A stretch of 40,386 nt of DNA from Bacteroidetes bacterium GWA2_40_15 (GCA_001768195.1 MENI01000012.1:1-40386); one strand, 5' to 3'; numbered from the stretch's first letter, positions 18,376 to 28,064 are shown. The notes: generated from the sequence alone by a model not told the origin. Made by a program: numbers and translations.

Positions 18376-18903
18376 TCAATAACCTGTTAGTGTTCCTGGT
18401 TGAAGGGTTTTTATTTCATCATGGGCATTATAAATTTCTTTTAAATCACCTGACCCGGTGCTGTTGCAGATAAGTATAAGATTAGGTGCAGGTAATCCGT
18501 AACTTCTTTCAGCACATTCTTTTTTTGCTATTGCATCAGCTTCTTCTTTTGTCTTTGCAAGTCCCCAGCCATATCCCATCCCTACATTTCCAGTAATAAA
18601 ACGATATGCGGCACAACCAGGTCCTGAAAATGAAAGAACAATTGTGCATCGTCCACCTTTTTTATTGCATTCCTCAATAGCTTTTTTTTCTGCTTCTGCT
18701 AACGTTGAGTAATCAGCTGCCCACCCGAAATAGAATCCGTTTCCCCTGTCTAAAGCTAAAGCTGCATGTTTTGTTTTAACATTATCGGATGTGGCAGCAG
18801 GTTTATTAACAGGAGAAGTATTTACCTGGGAATATACACTGACTGAAAACAATGACAATATTATAACTGATCCATACAAACATATAATTTTAATGATCTT
18901 CAT
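18376..18903 (-). CDS. DUF4189 domain-containing secreted protein
   Basis: 175 residues with a signal peptide (GSVIILSLFSVSVYSQ). The mature part fits DUF4189: AALALDRGNGFYFGWAADYS, then alanine-rich helices with paired cysteines (AIEECNKKGGRCTIVLSF; GPGCAAYR; KKECAERSY; LILICNS), and GMGYGWGLAKTKEEADAIAK as a second copy of the G-W-A pattern. Small exported proteins of this group have no known function. It is monocistronic and convergent with the mutarotase-like gene. Confidence 0.75.
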   Translation of the reverse strand: MKIIKIICLYGSVIILSLFSVSVYSQVNTSPVNKPAATSDNVKTKHAALALDRGNGFYFGWAADYSTLAEAEKKAIEECNKKGGRCTIVLSFSGPGCAAYRFITGNVGMGYGWGLAKTKEEADAIAKKECAERSYGLPAPNLILICNSTGSGDLKEIYNAHDEIKTLQPGTLTGY

Positions 18904-19084
18904 AATTATAATCCATTTAATTCTACTTGTTATATGACTCTTTACTATCGGATTGATTTAAGTAAATGATAAAGAGACCAGCATTAACCTGTTATTTTAT
19001 GTTTTTTTCTACAAATTTACTCAATTAATTTCTTCTTACATATACAGAAATGATTTTTAAGAGCCGGTTTTTCAACTCTGCTGA

Positions 19085-20890
19085 TCATTTAAACTGGTAA
19101 TAATACCAAAATGTTTTCTCTCCAATTTTCTTCATTTCTCTTTCAAGTATTTGATTATTTTCGCTATTATTCAGGTAAGTGGTTATGTACCGGCTAAACC
19201 GTAATTCTGTATCCATGCTCACTATCAGATCGCCAAGGTCCGGAAGCTCATGGTTAAAGTACATATATAACAAAATGGCTTCCTCAATATGCCTGGGAAT
19301 GTTCATGTAGCCCATTGCTTTCATTTTTCTCACTTCGTTTAAAACTGTCTTTGTATCTTTCTTAAAAAGTAACCAGGCTATTTTATACTCAAAAGCTTTT
19401 TTATTATCAGGATTTGCCTTAAGAATCATATCAATATTATCAATATCACCTGACATGATGAAAAAGTCTGTATCAGGGATAGATCTTATTTTCTCTCCAA
19501 GCTCGGGGTCTGCCTTAATTAATTCCGGATTATTAAGAAACTTTTCGTATTTATCTGCCCATTTTTTGTAGTGCGAAGTCTTTTTTAAGATGTTTATATA
19601 ACCAGAGGCAATCTTATAATTTCCGTTGATAAGTTCAGTTTTTATCAGCATTTTAATATTTTCAGGACGATATCCATTCTTTACCATTGATTCATATGCA
19701 AGGCGATGAGCTTCGCTTATCAGCCCTATAGAGTAATAATAATAAATCGCTCTGTCAAGATGTGCATAGTCGCGTGGTAATATAAGAGACTTAGAGCCAA
19801 AGTCCTGACGGCCATAGAACAATCTGTTGCATAACTGACCTTTTTCTGACAAAGCCAGATTATAATAGTATTGACCGTTAGAGTTTATTGAAGGTGAGGT
19901 TTCATGTTGCCTGATAATCGAATTCCAGTCTTGCTTAAATACTGATTTCCCGATCTTGAAAAGATTGGCAAGGTCATGATCATAATTTTTTGATAACTGG
20001 ATCACTGTTATTGCGAAAATACTGATAAAGGTGGTTAAATTAATGAATCCGGTATATTTTGCTTTTAACTTAATTAATCCGGAAACATGTGTAAACACAG
20101 GGAACAGAATCATATATAAGAAAAGAATGTTATATAAAACAGGAATCCTTAACACTTCAATGAAAGGTAAAGGGTAACGCAGTAATTGATCTGCTGGTTG
20201 AAAGAATAAGATTTCTTTGAAGATTATGAAAGTAACTCCGGTAGTTACAATCATGAAAACAGGTTCCAGATACCTGTTAATTCCTTTTTTATATACAATG
20301 CTGTATACAATGTAGATTAAAGGATAAACCAGAGCAAAAGAACCTGTCAGGTAGAAAAAAACCGGAAAAAGAGCTAAGCAAAGGAACCGGGATCTGCGTC
20401 CTGTTGTAACTACGGAAAAATAAAAATATAGAGCCAGCAGGATATATCCCAGGCTATTATGGATAGAATGAATATACGATATCTGAATAAAGAATAATAA
20501 GAAAGGAGGCACCAGTATAAGTAATATTGAAAATGAACCAGCCAGTAAACGTCGGTCTGTTTTAAGAAAGACCAGAAAAACCAGGATTAAACAAGCGATA
20601 TTAATTAAAGATCCATATAAGTCACTATAATAATATTGTGTCAAAAAGTTACCTGAATATTCAAGCAAACCGCCTGGTTTCATTAGATATTTCTGTATAT
20701 ATTCATTTGAAAAGATAAATAATGATTTGTTTTCCTGGAAAAAGAACAAACCCTCTCCATAGAAATAAAAATAAGCTATGGAAGTAGTAAGGATAAGAAT
20801 AAGCGATATTCTTACCGGCAACTTTTCTGCCATTTTCATTGCCTGAAGAATCTTATCCAACAAGATGTCAATAGATCTCTTTTTCTTCAT
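19085..20890 (-). CDS. DUF6057 family polytopic membrane protein, cassette copy 1
   Basis: 601 residues from the ATG at 20890. An in-frame ATG at 20920 would add ten residues, but 20890 aligns with the MKRKD start of the paralogue. The N-terminal half (to about residue 315) has roughly ten hydrophobic segments. The C-terminal half is soluble and helical, reminiscent of tetratricopeptide-like repeats (NGQYYYNLALSEKGQLCNRL, IYYYYSIGLISEAHRLAYES, NIKMLIKTELINGNYKIASG). The start overlaps the 3' end of the haem lipoprotein gene by 23 bp, so the pair is translationally coupled. Function unknown. The pair is duplicated at 22594-25931. Confidence 0.82.
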   Translation of the reverse strand: MKKKRSIDILLDKILQAMKMAEKLPVRISLILILTTSIAYFYFYGEGLFFFQENKSLFIFSNEYIQKYLMKPGGLLEYSGNFLTQYYYSDLYGSLINIACLILVFLVFLKTDRRLLAGSFSILLILVPPFLLFFIQISYIHSIHNSLGYILLALYFYFSVVTTGRRSRFLCLALFPVFFYLTGSFALVYPLIYIVYSIVYKKGINRYLEPVFMIVTTGVTFIIFKEILFFQPADQLLRYPLPFIEVLRIPVLYNILFLYMILFPVFTHVSGLIKLKAKYTGFINLTTFISIFAITVIQLSKNYDHDLANLFKIGKSVFKQDWNSIIRQHETSPSINSNGQYYYNLALSEKGQLCNRLFYGRQDFGSKSLILPRDYAHLDRAIYYYYSIGLISEAHRLAYESMVKNGYRPENIKMLIKTELINGNYKIASGYINILKKTSHYKKWADKYEKFLNNPELIKADPELGEKIRSIPDTDFFIMSGDIDNIDMILKANPDNKKAFEYKIAWLLFKKDTKTVLNEVRKMKAMGYMNIPRHIEEAILLYMYFNHELPDLGDLIVSMDTELRFSRYITTYLNNSENNQILEREMKKIGEKTFWYYYQFK

Positions 20891-22421
20891 TTTCGGCAGA
20901 TGTTTGCTTCTTGAGTTCATTTGGAACGATTATTGTTTTTTCCCCGGCCCATGATGCATTTACCGCTTCTTTTTTTGAAGTTCGTGCAAAATCACGAGGA
21001 CCGGTTCTGATCTTCCCGGTTAAAAACTCAGGTCTGTTAAAAGTCTTTTCCAGTCTTTCATATAATGTCGGGTCCTTCTGTGGTAATACAAAAGGTTTTC
21101 CGATATTTTCAGGTGAACCAAAATAGGCAAAATAGGGCCTGGCTGCTAGTCCGTTTCCTCTTTTACTACTGAAGACCAGCCATTTTCCATTTGATGACCA
21201 TGAATGATAGCTCTCTGTTTCGTCACTGTTTACCAAATCCATTCGATCAACTTTCCCGCTTTTCAGATTGAGAAGATAGAGGTCTGCTTCTTTATGCCAG
21301 ATTGAAAAGGTTCCATAATCATGAAGAGTAAGGACAAGATACTGGCCATCAGGTGAAATTACGGGGAATGAGACACTCTTATTAATCTCCTGTGCATTAA
21401 AGACAAGTTCAGCATTACCAAATACTCCTGAATTCTGATCAAACGACTTTCTGATCAGGTTATATTTCACATCCCTGTAGTCAAAACCTTCTTCTACCTG
21501 TATGGCTCTGCAGTAGTATAGAAAATCACCCCCGGGAGACCAGGAGGGAAATGTTTCCATATATTTCACAGTATCACTCTCTTCGATGGCAGCTATTTCA
21601 TTCTTTCCGGTATCATAAATAACCATTGATGAGAACAGATCATAAACTTCAATGTTTTTTTCAGGTCGCATATGAAAACCCTGGACTGTCTTATTAGAAG
21701 AAAAGGCTACATACTTACCGGAAGGATGCCATGCAGGATAAACCGCACTGGCAGGCATTTGCTCTGTTTGCAACGCTCTTCTGGTTACCTCTTTTCCGTC
21801 AACAAAATAAGTTCCGCCCATGGAACCGCGTACATGCAGCAGAAATTTTTCCGGATTATTTTGTTGAGAAGAATGGCAGTTTACGCAGTTATTCTCAAGT
21901 AATTGATTTTCAAATATTGATGCCTCCTTAAAATTTTCAGTTGAACGTTGTACGATTTTTAAATCCAGCCAGGATTCGTATCCGGGATATAGTAAACGGT
22001 ACCATAGATAAGGATCTACAGGCTCGCTTACTACATTCATGTTAAAAGGCTCATATTTAATAATATTTCCTTCATTGTCCTCTGATAGTATCTCAATTTC
22101 AATCTTTCCTTTCTGACTGACAGCCAGCAGTTTTTTCCATGCCCTCATTGGGAAACGTACTCTGCCGTCTGATGATTTCAGTTGGAGTCCTGATCCATTT
22201 GAGGATGTGGCTCTGATTATGAATAGTTCTCCATCTTCCACGATGTTAAAATTCATCGGAGCTATATTTGTTGGTATTGTAACTCCTGAATAATCGGGCT
22301 CTATTACCGGTTCTCTATCTAAAGGAGGTACGTTATTATAATTGTCTGATATACAGCCGATAAGGAAGCAGAATGTAAAAACAAAGACAAATAATCGAGG
22401 AATAATTTTAACTAATTTCAT
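20868..22421 (-). CDS. c-type haem lipoprotein with PD40/TolB-like beta-propeller, cassette copy 1
   Basis: 517 residues. Lipoprotein signal with Cys23 (LIGC). Residues 30-170 form an N-terminal region I do not recognise. A single haem-c attachment motif C179-V-N-C182-H183 follows. The second half has PD40/TolB-like propeller blades: YPAWHPSGKYVAFSS, TFPSWSPGGDFLYYC, SFPVISPDGQYLVLTLHDYG and SYHSWSSNGKWLVFSS. The protein should be exported and anchored in an envelope membrane; haem attachment would need a cytochrome c maturation system, not seen here. It is coupled to the DUF6057 gene downstream. An electron-transfer or sensing role is inference only. Confidence 0.82.
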   Translation of the reverse strand: MKLVKIIPRLFVFVFTFCFLIGCISDNYNNVPPLDREPVIEPDYSGVTIPTNIAPMNFNIVEDGELFIIRATSSNGSGLQLKSSDGRVRFPMRAWKKLLAVSQKGKIEIEILSEDNEGNIIKYEPFNMNVVSEPVDPYLWYRLLYPGYESWLDLKIVQRSTENFKEASIFENQLLENNCVNCHSSQQNNPEKFLLHVRGSMGGTYFVDGKEVTRRALQTEQMPASAVYPAWHPSGKYVAFSSNKTVQGFHMRPEKNIEVYDLFSSMVIYDTGKNEIAAIEESDTVKYMETFPSWSPGGDFLYYCRAIQVEEGFDYRDVKYNLIRKSFDQNSGVFGNAELVFNAQEINKSVSFPVISPDGQYLVLTLHDYGTFSIWHKEADLYLLNLKSGKVDRMDLVNSDETESYHSWSSNGKWLVFSSKRGNGLAARPYFAYFGSPENIGKPFVLPQKDPTLYERLEKTFNRPEFLTGKIRTGPRDFARTSKKEAVNASWAGEKTIIVPNELKKQTSAENEEKEIY

Positions 22422-22593
22422 TTTTAAGTATTTATGTTTTTACATATGTTTCTGTTCATAACAGAGATACTCCAATACTTATGCTTTAGAGCCCCTGCTT
22501 ACTTTTGTATGTTGAACCCAAATGTATTGATAAAGTTCATAATTGCAAACTTATAAATCCCTGCGTTTGTAAAGAATAATTTAAATAGGTAAA

Positions 22594-24417
22594 CTATTTG
22601 AATTCAAGATAATACCAGAATGTATTGCCCCAATTTTTTTTCATCAATTTATCAAACTCCGGTCTGGTTTTGTTTTTGTTCATCCGGAATGCTGCCAAAT
22701 ATAGTTTATAACGCAGTTCAGTCTCCCGGCTTATCTCAAAATCACCCAGATAGGGTAACTCATGATTGCCATTAATAAATACCATTATGGCCTCTTCAAT
22801 ATGCCGGGGAATATAAGTATATTTCATATCTTTCATTCTTTTTACCTGATATACAACCGCTTTATAGTCTTTTTCAAGCAAGAGCATTGCCATTTTGTAC
22901 TCGAATACTTTTTTGTTATCAGGGTTTGACATAAGCATCAGATCAATATTTTCAGTATCATTTTGTGTTATAAAAAAATCGTTCCGGGGAAGTAATTTAA
23001 TCTTTTCACCCATTTCAGGATGAGACAAAACCATGGAAGGATTATAGAGCATCTTTTCGAATATAGCGGCCAAGGCTCTGTAATGAAGAGTCTTCTTAAG
23101 CATAATAAGATACCGTTCAGCACTTCTGTAATTTCCATTTAACAGTTCAGTCTTAATCAGTATTTTGATGTTTTGAGGGCTATAACCAGATAACACCATT
23201 GATTCATAAGCAATATGATGAGCCTCATTCATTAGGCCGATAGTATAATAAAAATAAACTGACCTTTTGATTTGCTCCTGAAAATGTGTTAATGACAGAG
23301 ATTTTATTCCGAAATCCTGCCGGCCATAAAACAATCTGTTACATAATTGCCCCCTCTCTGACAAGGCAAGATTATAATAATATTGTCCTGCAACATTTGT
23401 TGAGGGAGAGGTTTCATGTTGCTCAATGATTGAATCCCAGTTCTGGTTAAACACTGATTTCTCAAGTTGCATCAGATCAGCATGATCGCGGTCATAAAGC
23501 TTTATTAATAAGCAAACTGTTATTGTCATAACAAATGTTGCACTCATTGCAGGGGATAGAATAAAGGATCTGCTGCCGGATATGAATGAGCATGATATTT
23601 TCAAGCTTAAGGGAAATATGATCATATATCCGCTTAGCAGGTAAAATGAAGTCGGAAGGTTGGACAGGTCATTGGGCAGGGGATAAAACATAAGACTACC
23701 TGTAGGTTGAAGGAAAAGCACTTCCCTGAACACCACGAAAGCTATGAATGCAATCATAATAAGCAGAGCAATGAAAAAATACCCTGGAATCCCTCTTTCA
23801 AAAACGAGAAGGAATGTTATGAACATCCCAATATAAATAAATGCAAAGGATCCGGTAAAATAGAAGAATACAGGAAACAAGGCCGGGAACACATAAGACA
23901 ATCGTTTATTCTGATTAGAAATTGAGAATAAAAACCAAAACCCTGTTAACAGGAATCCGAGGCTATAATGTATATAGTATTCATATTGTGCATGCATCAA
24001 TAATAACAGGCATGCGGGAATTAATGTGAGTAATATATAGAATGACCTTCCGATATAAAATCGCTTATTTATTTTAACAAATACGGCACTGAACGATACA
24101 ATTATCAGAGAAACTAATAAAGATCCAAATAAGTTACTGTAATATCCCTGCATCAGGAAGTTACCTGTATATTCAAGCAATCCGCCTGGTTTTGCCATGA
24201 ATTGGCAGAGGTACTCACCTGTGAAAAAGAAAAGTGATTTATTTTCCTGGGCAAAAAATAAGCCATCCCCAAACCAGAGGAAGTAAACAAGGGAGATGAA
24301 AAACAGCAAAGCAAGGGATAAGTTCAATATAATCCGGTCTGACTTAATCCACTCACTGAGAATTTTATAATACATCTTGTTTAAATAAATATCTTTCCTT
24401 TTCATCCCTTCATTCAA
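22594..24417 (-). CDS. DUF6057 family polytopic membrane protein, cassette copy 2
   Basis: 607 residues from the ATG at 24417; MKRKD at 24405 is an equally possible start. The architecture matches the copy at 19085: about ten N-terminal membrane segments beginning with LALLFFISLVYFLWFGDGLF, then a soluble helical half containing WDSIIEQHETSPSTNVAGQY and QLCNRLFYGRQDFG, almost identical in the two proteins. Conservation is much stronger in the soluble half than in the membrane half. Unlike copy 1 it does not overlap the haem lipoprotein gene; a 26-bp gap separates them. Function unknown. Confidence 0.82.
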   Translation of the reverse strand: MNEGMKRKDIYLNKMYYKILSEWIKSDRIILNLSLALLFFISLVYFLWFGDGLFFAQENKSLFFFTGEYLCQFMAKPGGLLEYTGNFLMQGYYSNLFGSLLVSLIIVSFSAVFVKINKRFYIGRSFYILLTLIPACLLLLMHAQYEYYIHYSLGFLLTGFWFLFSISNQNKRLSYVFPALFPVFFYFTGSFAFIYIGMFITFLLVFERGIPGYFFIALLIMIAFIAFVVFREVLFLQPTGSLMFYPLPNDLSNLPTSFYLLSGYMIIFPLSLKISCSFISGSRSFILSPAMSATFVMTITVCLLIKLYDRDHADLMQLEKSVFNQNWDSIIEQHETSPSTNVAGQYYYNLALSERGQLCNRLFYGRQDFGIKSLSLTHFQEQIKRSVYFYYTIGLMNEAHHIAYESMVLSGYSPQNIKILIKTELLNGNYRSAERYLIMLKKTLHYRALAAIFEKMLYNPSMVLSHPEMGEKIKLLPRNDFFITQNDTENIDLMLMSNPDNKKVFEYKMAMLLLEKDYKAVVYQVKRMKDMKYTYIPRHIEEAIMVFINGNHELPYLGDFEISRETELRYKLYLAAFRMNKNKTRPEFDKLMKKNWGNTFWYYLEFK

Positions 24418-24443
24418 ACTAATTAAATAGCCCGATATTAGTC

Positions 24444-25931
24444 TTACTTTTCACTGCCTGACCATACTGCTTTTATCGATTTCTTCCTGGATGAACGTGC
24501 AAAATCACGAGGCCCAATTTTGATCTTTCCGGTAACAAATTCAGGGATATTAAAAGTTTTGTCAAATCTTTTATAAAATTCAGGGGTCTCTTGTGGTAAA
24601 ACAAATGGTTTCCCGATATTTTCCGGGGAACCAAAATAGGCGAAATATGGCCTGGCTGTTAATCCGTCTCCTCTTTTGCTACTGAAAACCAGCCATCTGC
24701 CATTTGACGACCAGGAATGATAGCTTTCTGTTTCAGCACTATTCAGGTCCATTAAATCAATTTCTCCATTTTCCAGGTTGAGAAGGTACAGGTCGGCTTC
24801 TTTGTGCCAGATAGAGAAGGTCCCATAATCATGAAGAGTGAGTACCAGATACTTACCATCAGGTGAAATACGCGGGAAAGAGACACTTCTATTAATTTCG
24901 ATTGCGTTAAAGACTATCTCAGCATTTCCAAATACTTTTAAATTCTGGTCAAATGACTTCCTGACAAGGTCATATTTTATATTTCTGTAGTCAAATCCCT
25001 TTTTTATTTGTTTAGCCCTGCAATAGTAAAGATAATTACCACAAGGAGACCAGCAGGGGAAAGTTTCCATATATTTCACCGTATCGGTTTCTTCAATATT
25101 TGAAATCTCATTCCTGTTACAATCATAGATGACAAGCATGGACGATTGATCATAAACCTCATTTTTCTTCCCGGAAATCATATGAAATGCCTGTACTACC
25201 TCATTCGATGAAAATACGACGTATCTGCCACCGGGATGCCATGAAGGGTATACAGCATTGGCAGACATCTCTTCTGTCCTCAAAGTTCTTCTTGTTATTT
25301 CATTATCATCTACAAAGTATGTTCCCCACTTTGAGCCTCGGACATGAAGCAGAAATCTTCCTGGATCGTTTTGTTTGAAAGTGTGGCAATTTACACAATT
25401 ATCATCCAGCAACTGGTTTTCGAACAAAGATGATTCATGGAAATTTTCCAGTGATCTTTGTACAATTTTCATTTCCTTCCAGGATTCATATCCCGGATAA
25501 AGTAAACGATAACATAAATATGGATCTATAGGCTCATTGGCAACATGCATGTAAACAGGATCATATTCAATAACCTTTCCGTAATTGTCCTCTGAAAGAA
25601 TGTCAATTTCGATTCTCTGCCCCTGGTTTTCTTTCAGCAGCTTTTTCCATGACTTTACAGGAAAACTTACAACTCCGTCTTTTGATTTAATTTTGAGATC
25701 TGAACTATTTGAAGATCTGGCTTTGATTGTAAACGATACTCCATCTTCTTTAATTATAAAATTAAGAGGAGCTATATTGACGGGGATAGTAACACCTGAA
25801 TAATCTGGTTCAATGACAGGTTCCCGCCACAGATGCTGTATGTCAATATATCCATCTGGCTTACAACCAGAAATTATAAAAATTAATATGAACAAAGCCT
25901 CCGTTGCACCAAAAATCTTTGTCAGTTTCAT
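24444..25931 (-). CDS. c-type haem lipoprotein with PD40/TolB-like beta-propeller, cassette copy 2
   Basis: 495 residues, colinear with the copy at 20868 and roughly 70% identical by eye. Lipobox ISGC with Cys23; haem motif C179-V-N-C182-H183 at exactly the same positions; and the same four PD40-like blades (YPSWHPGGRYVVFSS, TFPCWSPCGNYLYYC, SFPRISPDGKYLVLTLHDYG, SYHSWSSNGRWLVFSS). The C-terminal tail is shorter than in copy 1 and does not overlap the following gene. Strict conservation of CXXCH in both copies argues that haem attachment matters. A hairpin lies 34 bp upstream of the start. Confidence 0.82.
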   Translation of the reverse strand: MKLTKIFGATEALFILIFIISGCKPDGYIDIQHLWREPVIEPDYSGVTIPVNIAPLNFIIKEDGVSFTIKARSSNSSDLKIKSKDGVVSFPVKSWKKLLKENQGQRIEIDILSEDNYGKVIEYDPVYMHVANEPIDPYLCYRLLYPGYESWKEMKIVQRSLENFHESSLFENQLLDDNCVNCHTFKQNDPGRFLLHVRGSKWGTYFVDDNEITRRTLRTEEMSANAVYPSWHPGGRYVVFSSNEVVQAFHMISGKKNEVYDQSSMLVIYDCNRNEISNIEETDTVKYMETFPCWSPCGNYLYYCRAKQIKKGFDYRNIKYDLVRKSFDQNLKVFGNAEIVFNAIEINRSVSFPRISPDGKYLVLTLHDYGTFSIWHKEADLYLLNLENGEIDLMDLNSAETESYHSWSSNGRWLVFSSKRGDGLTARPYFAYFGSPENIGKPFVLPQETPEFYKRFDKTFNIPEFVTGKIKIGPRDFARSSRKKSIKAVWSGSEK

Positions 25932-25964
25932 TCTTTAAGATTTATGGGAGAATAAGTTCCTTAT

Positions 25965-25986
25965 AACTAATAAGTTGTTATTAGTT
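25965..25986. promoter_or_regulatory. Perfect hairpin upstream of haem-lipoprotein cassette copy 2
   Basis: AACTAATAA, a GTTG loop and TTATTAGTT: a 9-bp perfect inverted repeat 34 bp upstream of the start at 25931. There is no T-run after it on either strand, so it is not a standard terminator. It could be an operator or leader hairpin; chance is a real alternative at this base composition. Confidence 0.3.
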
Positions 25987-26096
25987 GAGCCAGATGAAGT
26001 TGATTACCTGAACCAAAAGTTCAAACAATCAAAGTTAACAGATATTCCTTTCATATCAAAAGAGGGGGATAGGAATGATTTACTTCGATAGGATCT

Positions 26097-26792
26097 TCAT
26101 TTAGGAGCTGTTTTTTTAAGTTTTGTCAAAGTGATATTTCTGAACTCAATTAATCTGCCTTCGCTTTGCAGGCAAATATAGCCACCGGTTAAAGATAATC
26201 CGGTTCCTTTATTCTGAAACTCTCCGTTAACGGTTACCTCTATAGTATTTCCGTTGCAGATTATATCCATGTAATTCCATTCACCTGCAGGTTTTTCAGA
26301 AGAAGCAGCTAGTTTTTTCACTGTTCGGTTGGGATTACCGGCACATTCTTCCATGTATACTCCTTTGCTACACATAAAATCCCCGGCATTTCCTGACGCA
26401 AGCTGAACTTCAATAACCTTGATTGCATTTGTATCCTGGACCTGCGTATGAACGAAAACACCACTGTTCCCGGGTCCGTCAGGCCACCTCCACTCAACAT
26501 GCAGAGTGTAATCTGAATATGAGTCTTTGGTTCTCATGTAACCAAATGGAAAACCTGCAATCTGGATCACTTCGTTTTGAACTTTGAAAACAGTTGATGG
26601 ATCGACAGAGGGATCTTTAAGTTTAAAAACCCAGTTAGACAGATCTTTATTATTGAAGAGTTGTATTGTGCCGGTCTTCTTCTGTCCGGGATTTTTTGTA
26701 TTAATTGATTTTGATTGTGAATATACTCCGATAGAGGTCCCTGCTGAAAGCATGAATAGCAGCATTATGAAGTAGAGAAATTTTGTTTTCAT
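26097..26792 (-). CDS. DUF1080 protein (3-keto-disaccharide hydrolase type)
   Basis: 231 residues with a signal peptide (FLYFIMLLFMLSAGTSIGVYSQ). The mature part is a DUF1080 concanavalin-like domain: IQLFNNKDLSNWVFK near residue 45, YSDYTLHVEWRWPDGPGNSG, VIEVQLASGNAGDF and GYICLQSEGRLIEFRNITL at the end. Family knowledge: DUF1080 proteins cleave 3-keto-glycosides made by Gfo/Idh/MocA-type dehydrogenases, and some act as lyases. Several such dehydrogenase genes occur in this window, which fits that partnership. It is the last gene of a long minus-strand run; 154 bp separates it from the preceding UROD-like gene, so it may also have its own promoter. Confidence 0.85.
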   Translation of the reverse strand: MKTKFLYFIMLLFMLSAGTSIGVYSQSKSINTKNPGQKKTGTIQLFNNKDLSNWVFKLKDPSVDPSTVFKVQNEVIQIAGFPFGYMRTKDSYSDYTLHVEWRWPDGPGNSGVFVHTQVQDTNAIKVIEVQLASGNAGDFMCSKGVYMEECAGNPNRTVKKLAASSEKPAGEWNYMDIICNGNTIEVTVNGEFQNKGTGLSLTGGYICLQSEGRLIEFRNITLTKLKKTAPK

Positions 26793-26946
26793 TATAATAT
26801 GATTTTAATTATTCTTTAATCTTATGCTGCTTAGATGAGAATTTATAAAAATGGTCATGGTAAATTCTCAACTCTGATTGATTCCCATCGCTGATTATTT
26901 TGACAGTCACTGGTGGAATGAATCAGCAATAAACAGGAATAAATAT

Positions 26947-28035
26947 TTACCACTTTTCAACTCGTTTAATAATATCAGGTTGAATAGCTTCATCAGCAGA
27001 AATGCAGAGCATTATTCCTTTGGGGTCCATTATCCTGATAAAATCCTCAATTTCATCGAGTTGAATATCTACAACAAGAGATTTCCCTGCTGCCTGTATT
27101 TTTTTAAGCAGAGGCACCCATTGGAGGATTGGGGTGTCCATACCCATTCCCTGTACCCATTGAATCGCATTTATCTCTTTTATTTGCAGTATTATATCAA
27201 CATGTCTTGCAACGCCCTTTCCATCTAAGTGAAAAATATTGTGAGTTATGCCTTTTACTTCATGATTTATTGATGGAAGACAGAATTCTTCGAACTGTTC
27301 AATTGAAATCATGGCAGAATTGTCACAACTTGGGATATGCATTTTACTAAATGAGGGAATGCCCATCCATGTGACAGACAATTGATTGTTCTTTTTCAGG
27401 ATATCATCGAAGTGGTCATATATCAGATGGAAATCGCGACAGGCAAGATCCCCCAGTTGTTTCACTTTATCAGGATCCAGGCACATGTCAATGCATAACT
27501 GCTGCGGATTGCGCCAGGCAGCAACGCAATCCATTCCTGGCATCAGATCAGTAAAACCCACCATGAATTTCCCATTGCATCTTTCGAGAGCTAAATAGGT
27601 CAGTTCTTCGATCTTTTTAAAATACTTATTTTGCATGTCCAGCTCAAGCCTGATAATATCATCCCAATCATTTATAATTGGTATTGAGAATGTTGTTACT
27701 TCCTTGTATTCCATTTCAGTTCCGTAAAATGCCGCATAAACATCAGGGCCCAGATTGGGCCAGAATACAGGAAAGGTTTCTGCCAGGAACTTCCTTCCTT
27801 TTATTGAGTCCATGTAGGATTCTACCTGGAATTCTGCATCAAACCATCTGTCTTTTAATGAATTCCATTTTCTTTCAGGTTTTATGTCTTTATGAGAGAA
27901 TTCCTCGTTATGTGCTGAGAAACGTATAGGTGCCCGGTCGATTATCTCCTGTTCATACCAGGCGTAAACCCGTTTCATTGCCATTTCAAAATCAGGTTTA
28001 CACTCCAGTTCGAGTATCCATTTATTGTTTTCCAT
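26947..28035 (-). CDS. Uroporphyrinogen-decarboxylase-like (URO-D fold) protein
   Basis: 362 residues, no signal peptide, so cytoplasmic. The overall pattern is the URO-D/methyltransferase TIM barrel: FMVGFTDLMPGMDCVAAWR, then WMGIPSFSKMHIPSCDNSAM, THNIFHLDGKGVARHVDII, AIQWVQGMG and GIMLCISADE. This group includes haem-pathway HemE and corrinoid-dependent methyltransferases; N-terminal features of true HemE are not evident. No corrinoid-binding protein or activase gene is nearby, so a methyl-transfer role is only a possibility. It starts 29 bp after the stop of a truncated Gfo/Idh/MocA gene in the same run. Confidence 0.8.
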   Translation of the reverse strand: MENNKWILELECKPDFEMAMKRVYAWYEQEIIDRAPIRFSAHNEEFSHKDIKPERKWNSLKDRWFDAEFQVESYMDSIKGRKFLAETFPVFWPNLGPDVYAAFYGTEMEYKEVTTFSIPIINDWDDIIRLELDMQNKYFKKIEELTYLALERCNGKFMVGFTDLMPGMDCVAAWRNPQQLCIDMCLDPDKVKQLGDLACRDFHLIYDHFDDILKKNNQLSVTWMGIPSFSKMHIPSCDNSAMISIEQFEEFCLPSINHEVKGITHNIFHLDGKGVARHVDIILQIKEINAIQWVQGMGMDTPILQWVPLLKKIQAAGKSLVVDIQLDEIEDFIRIMDPKGIMLCISADEAIQPDIIKRVEKW

Positions 28036-28064
28036 GATATTTATTTTTCAATTAAATTCATTTA

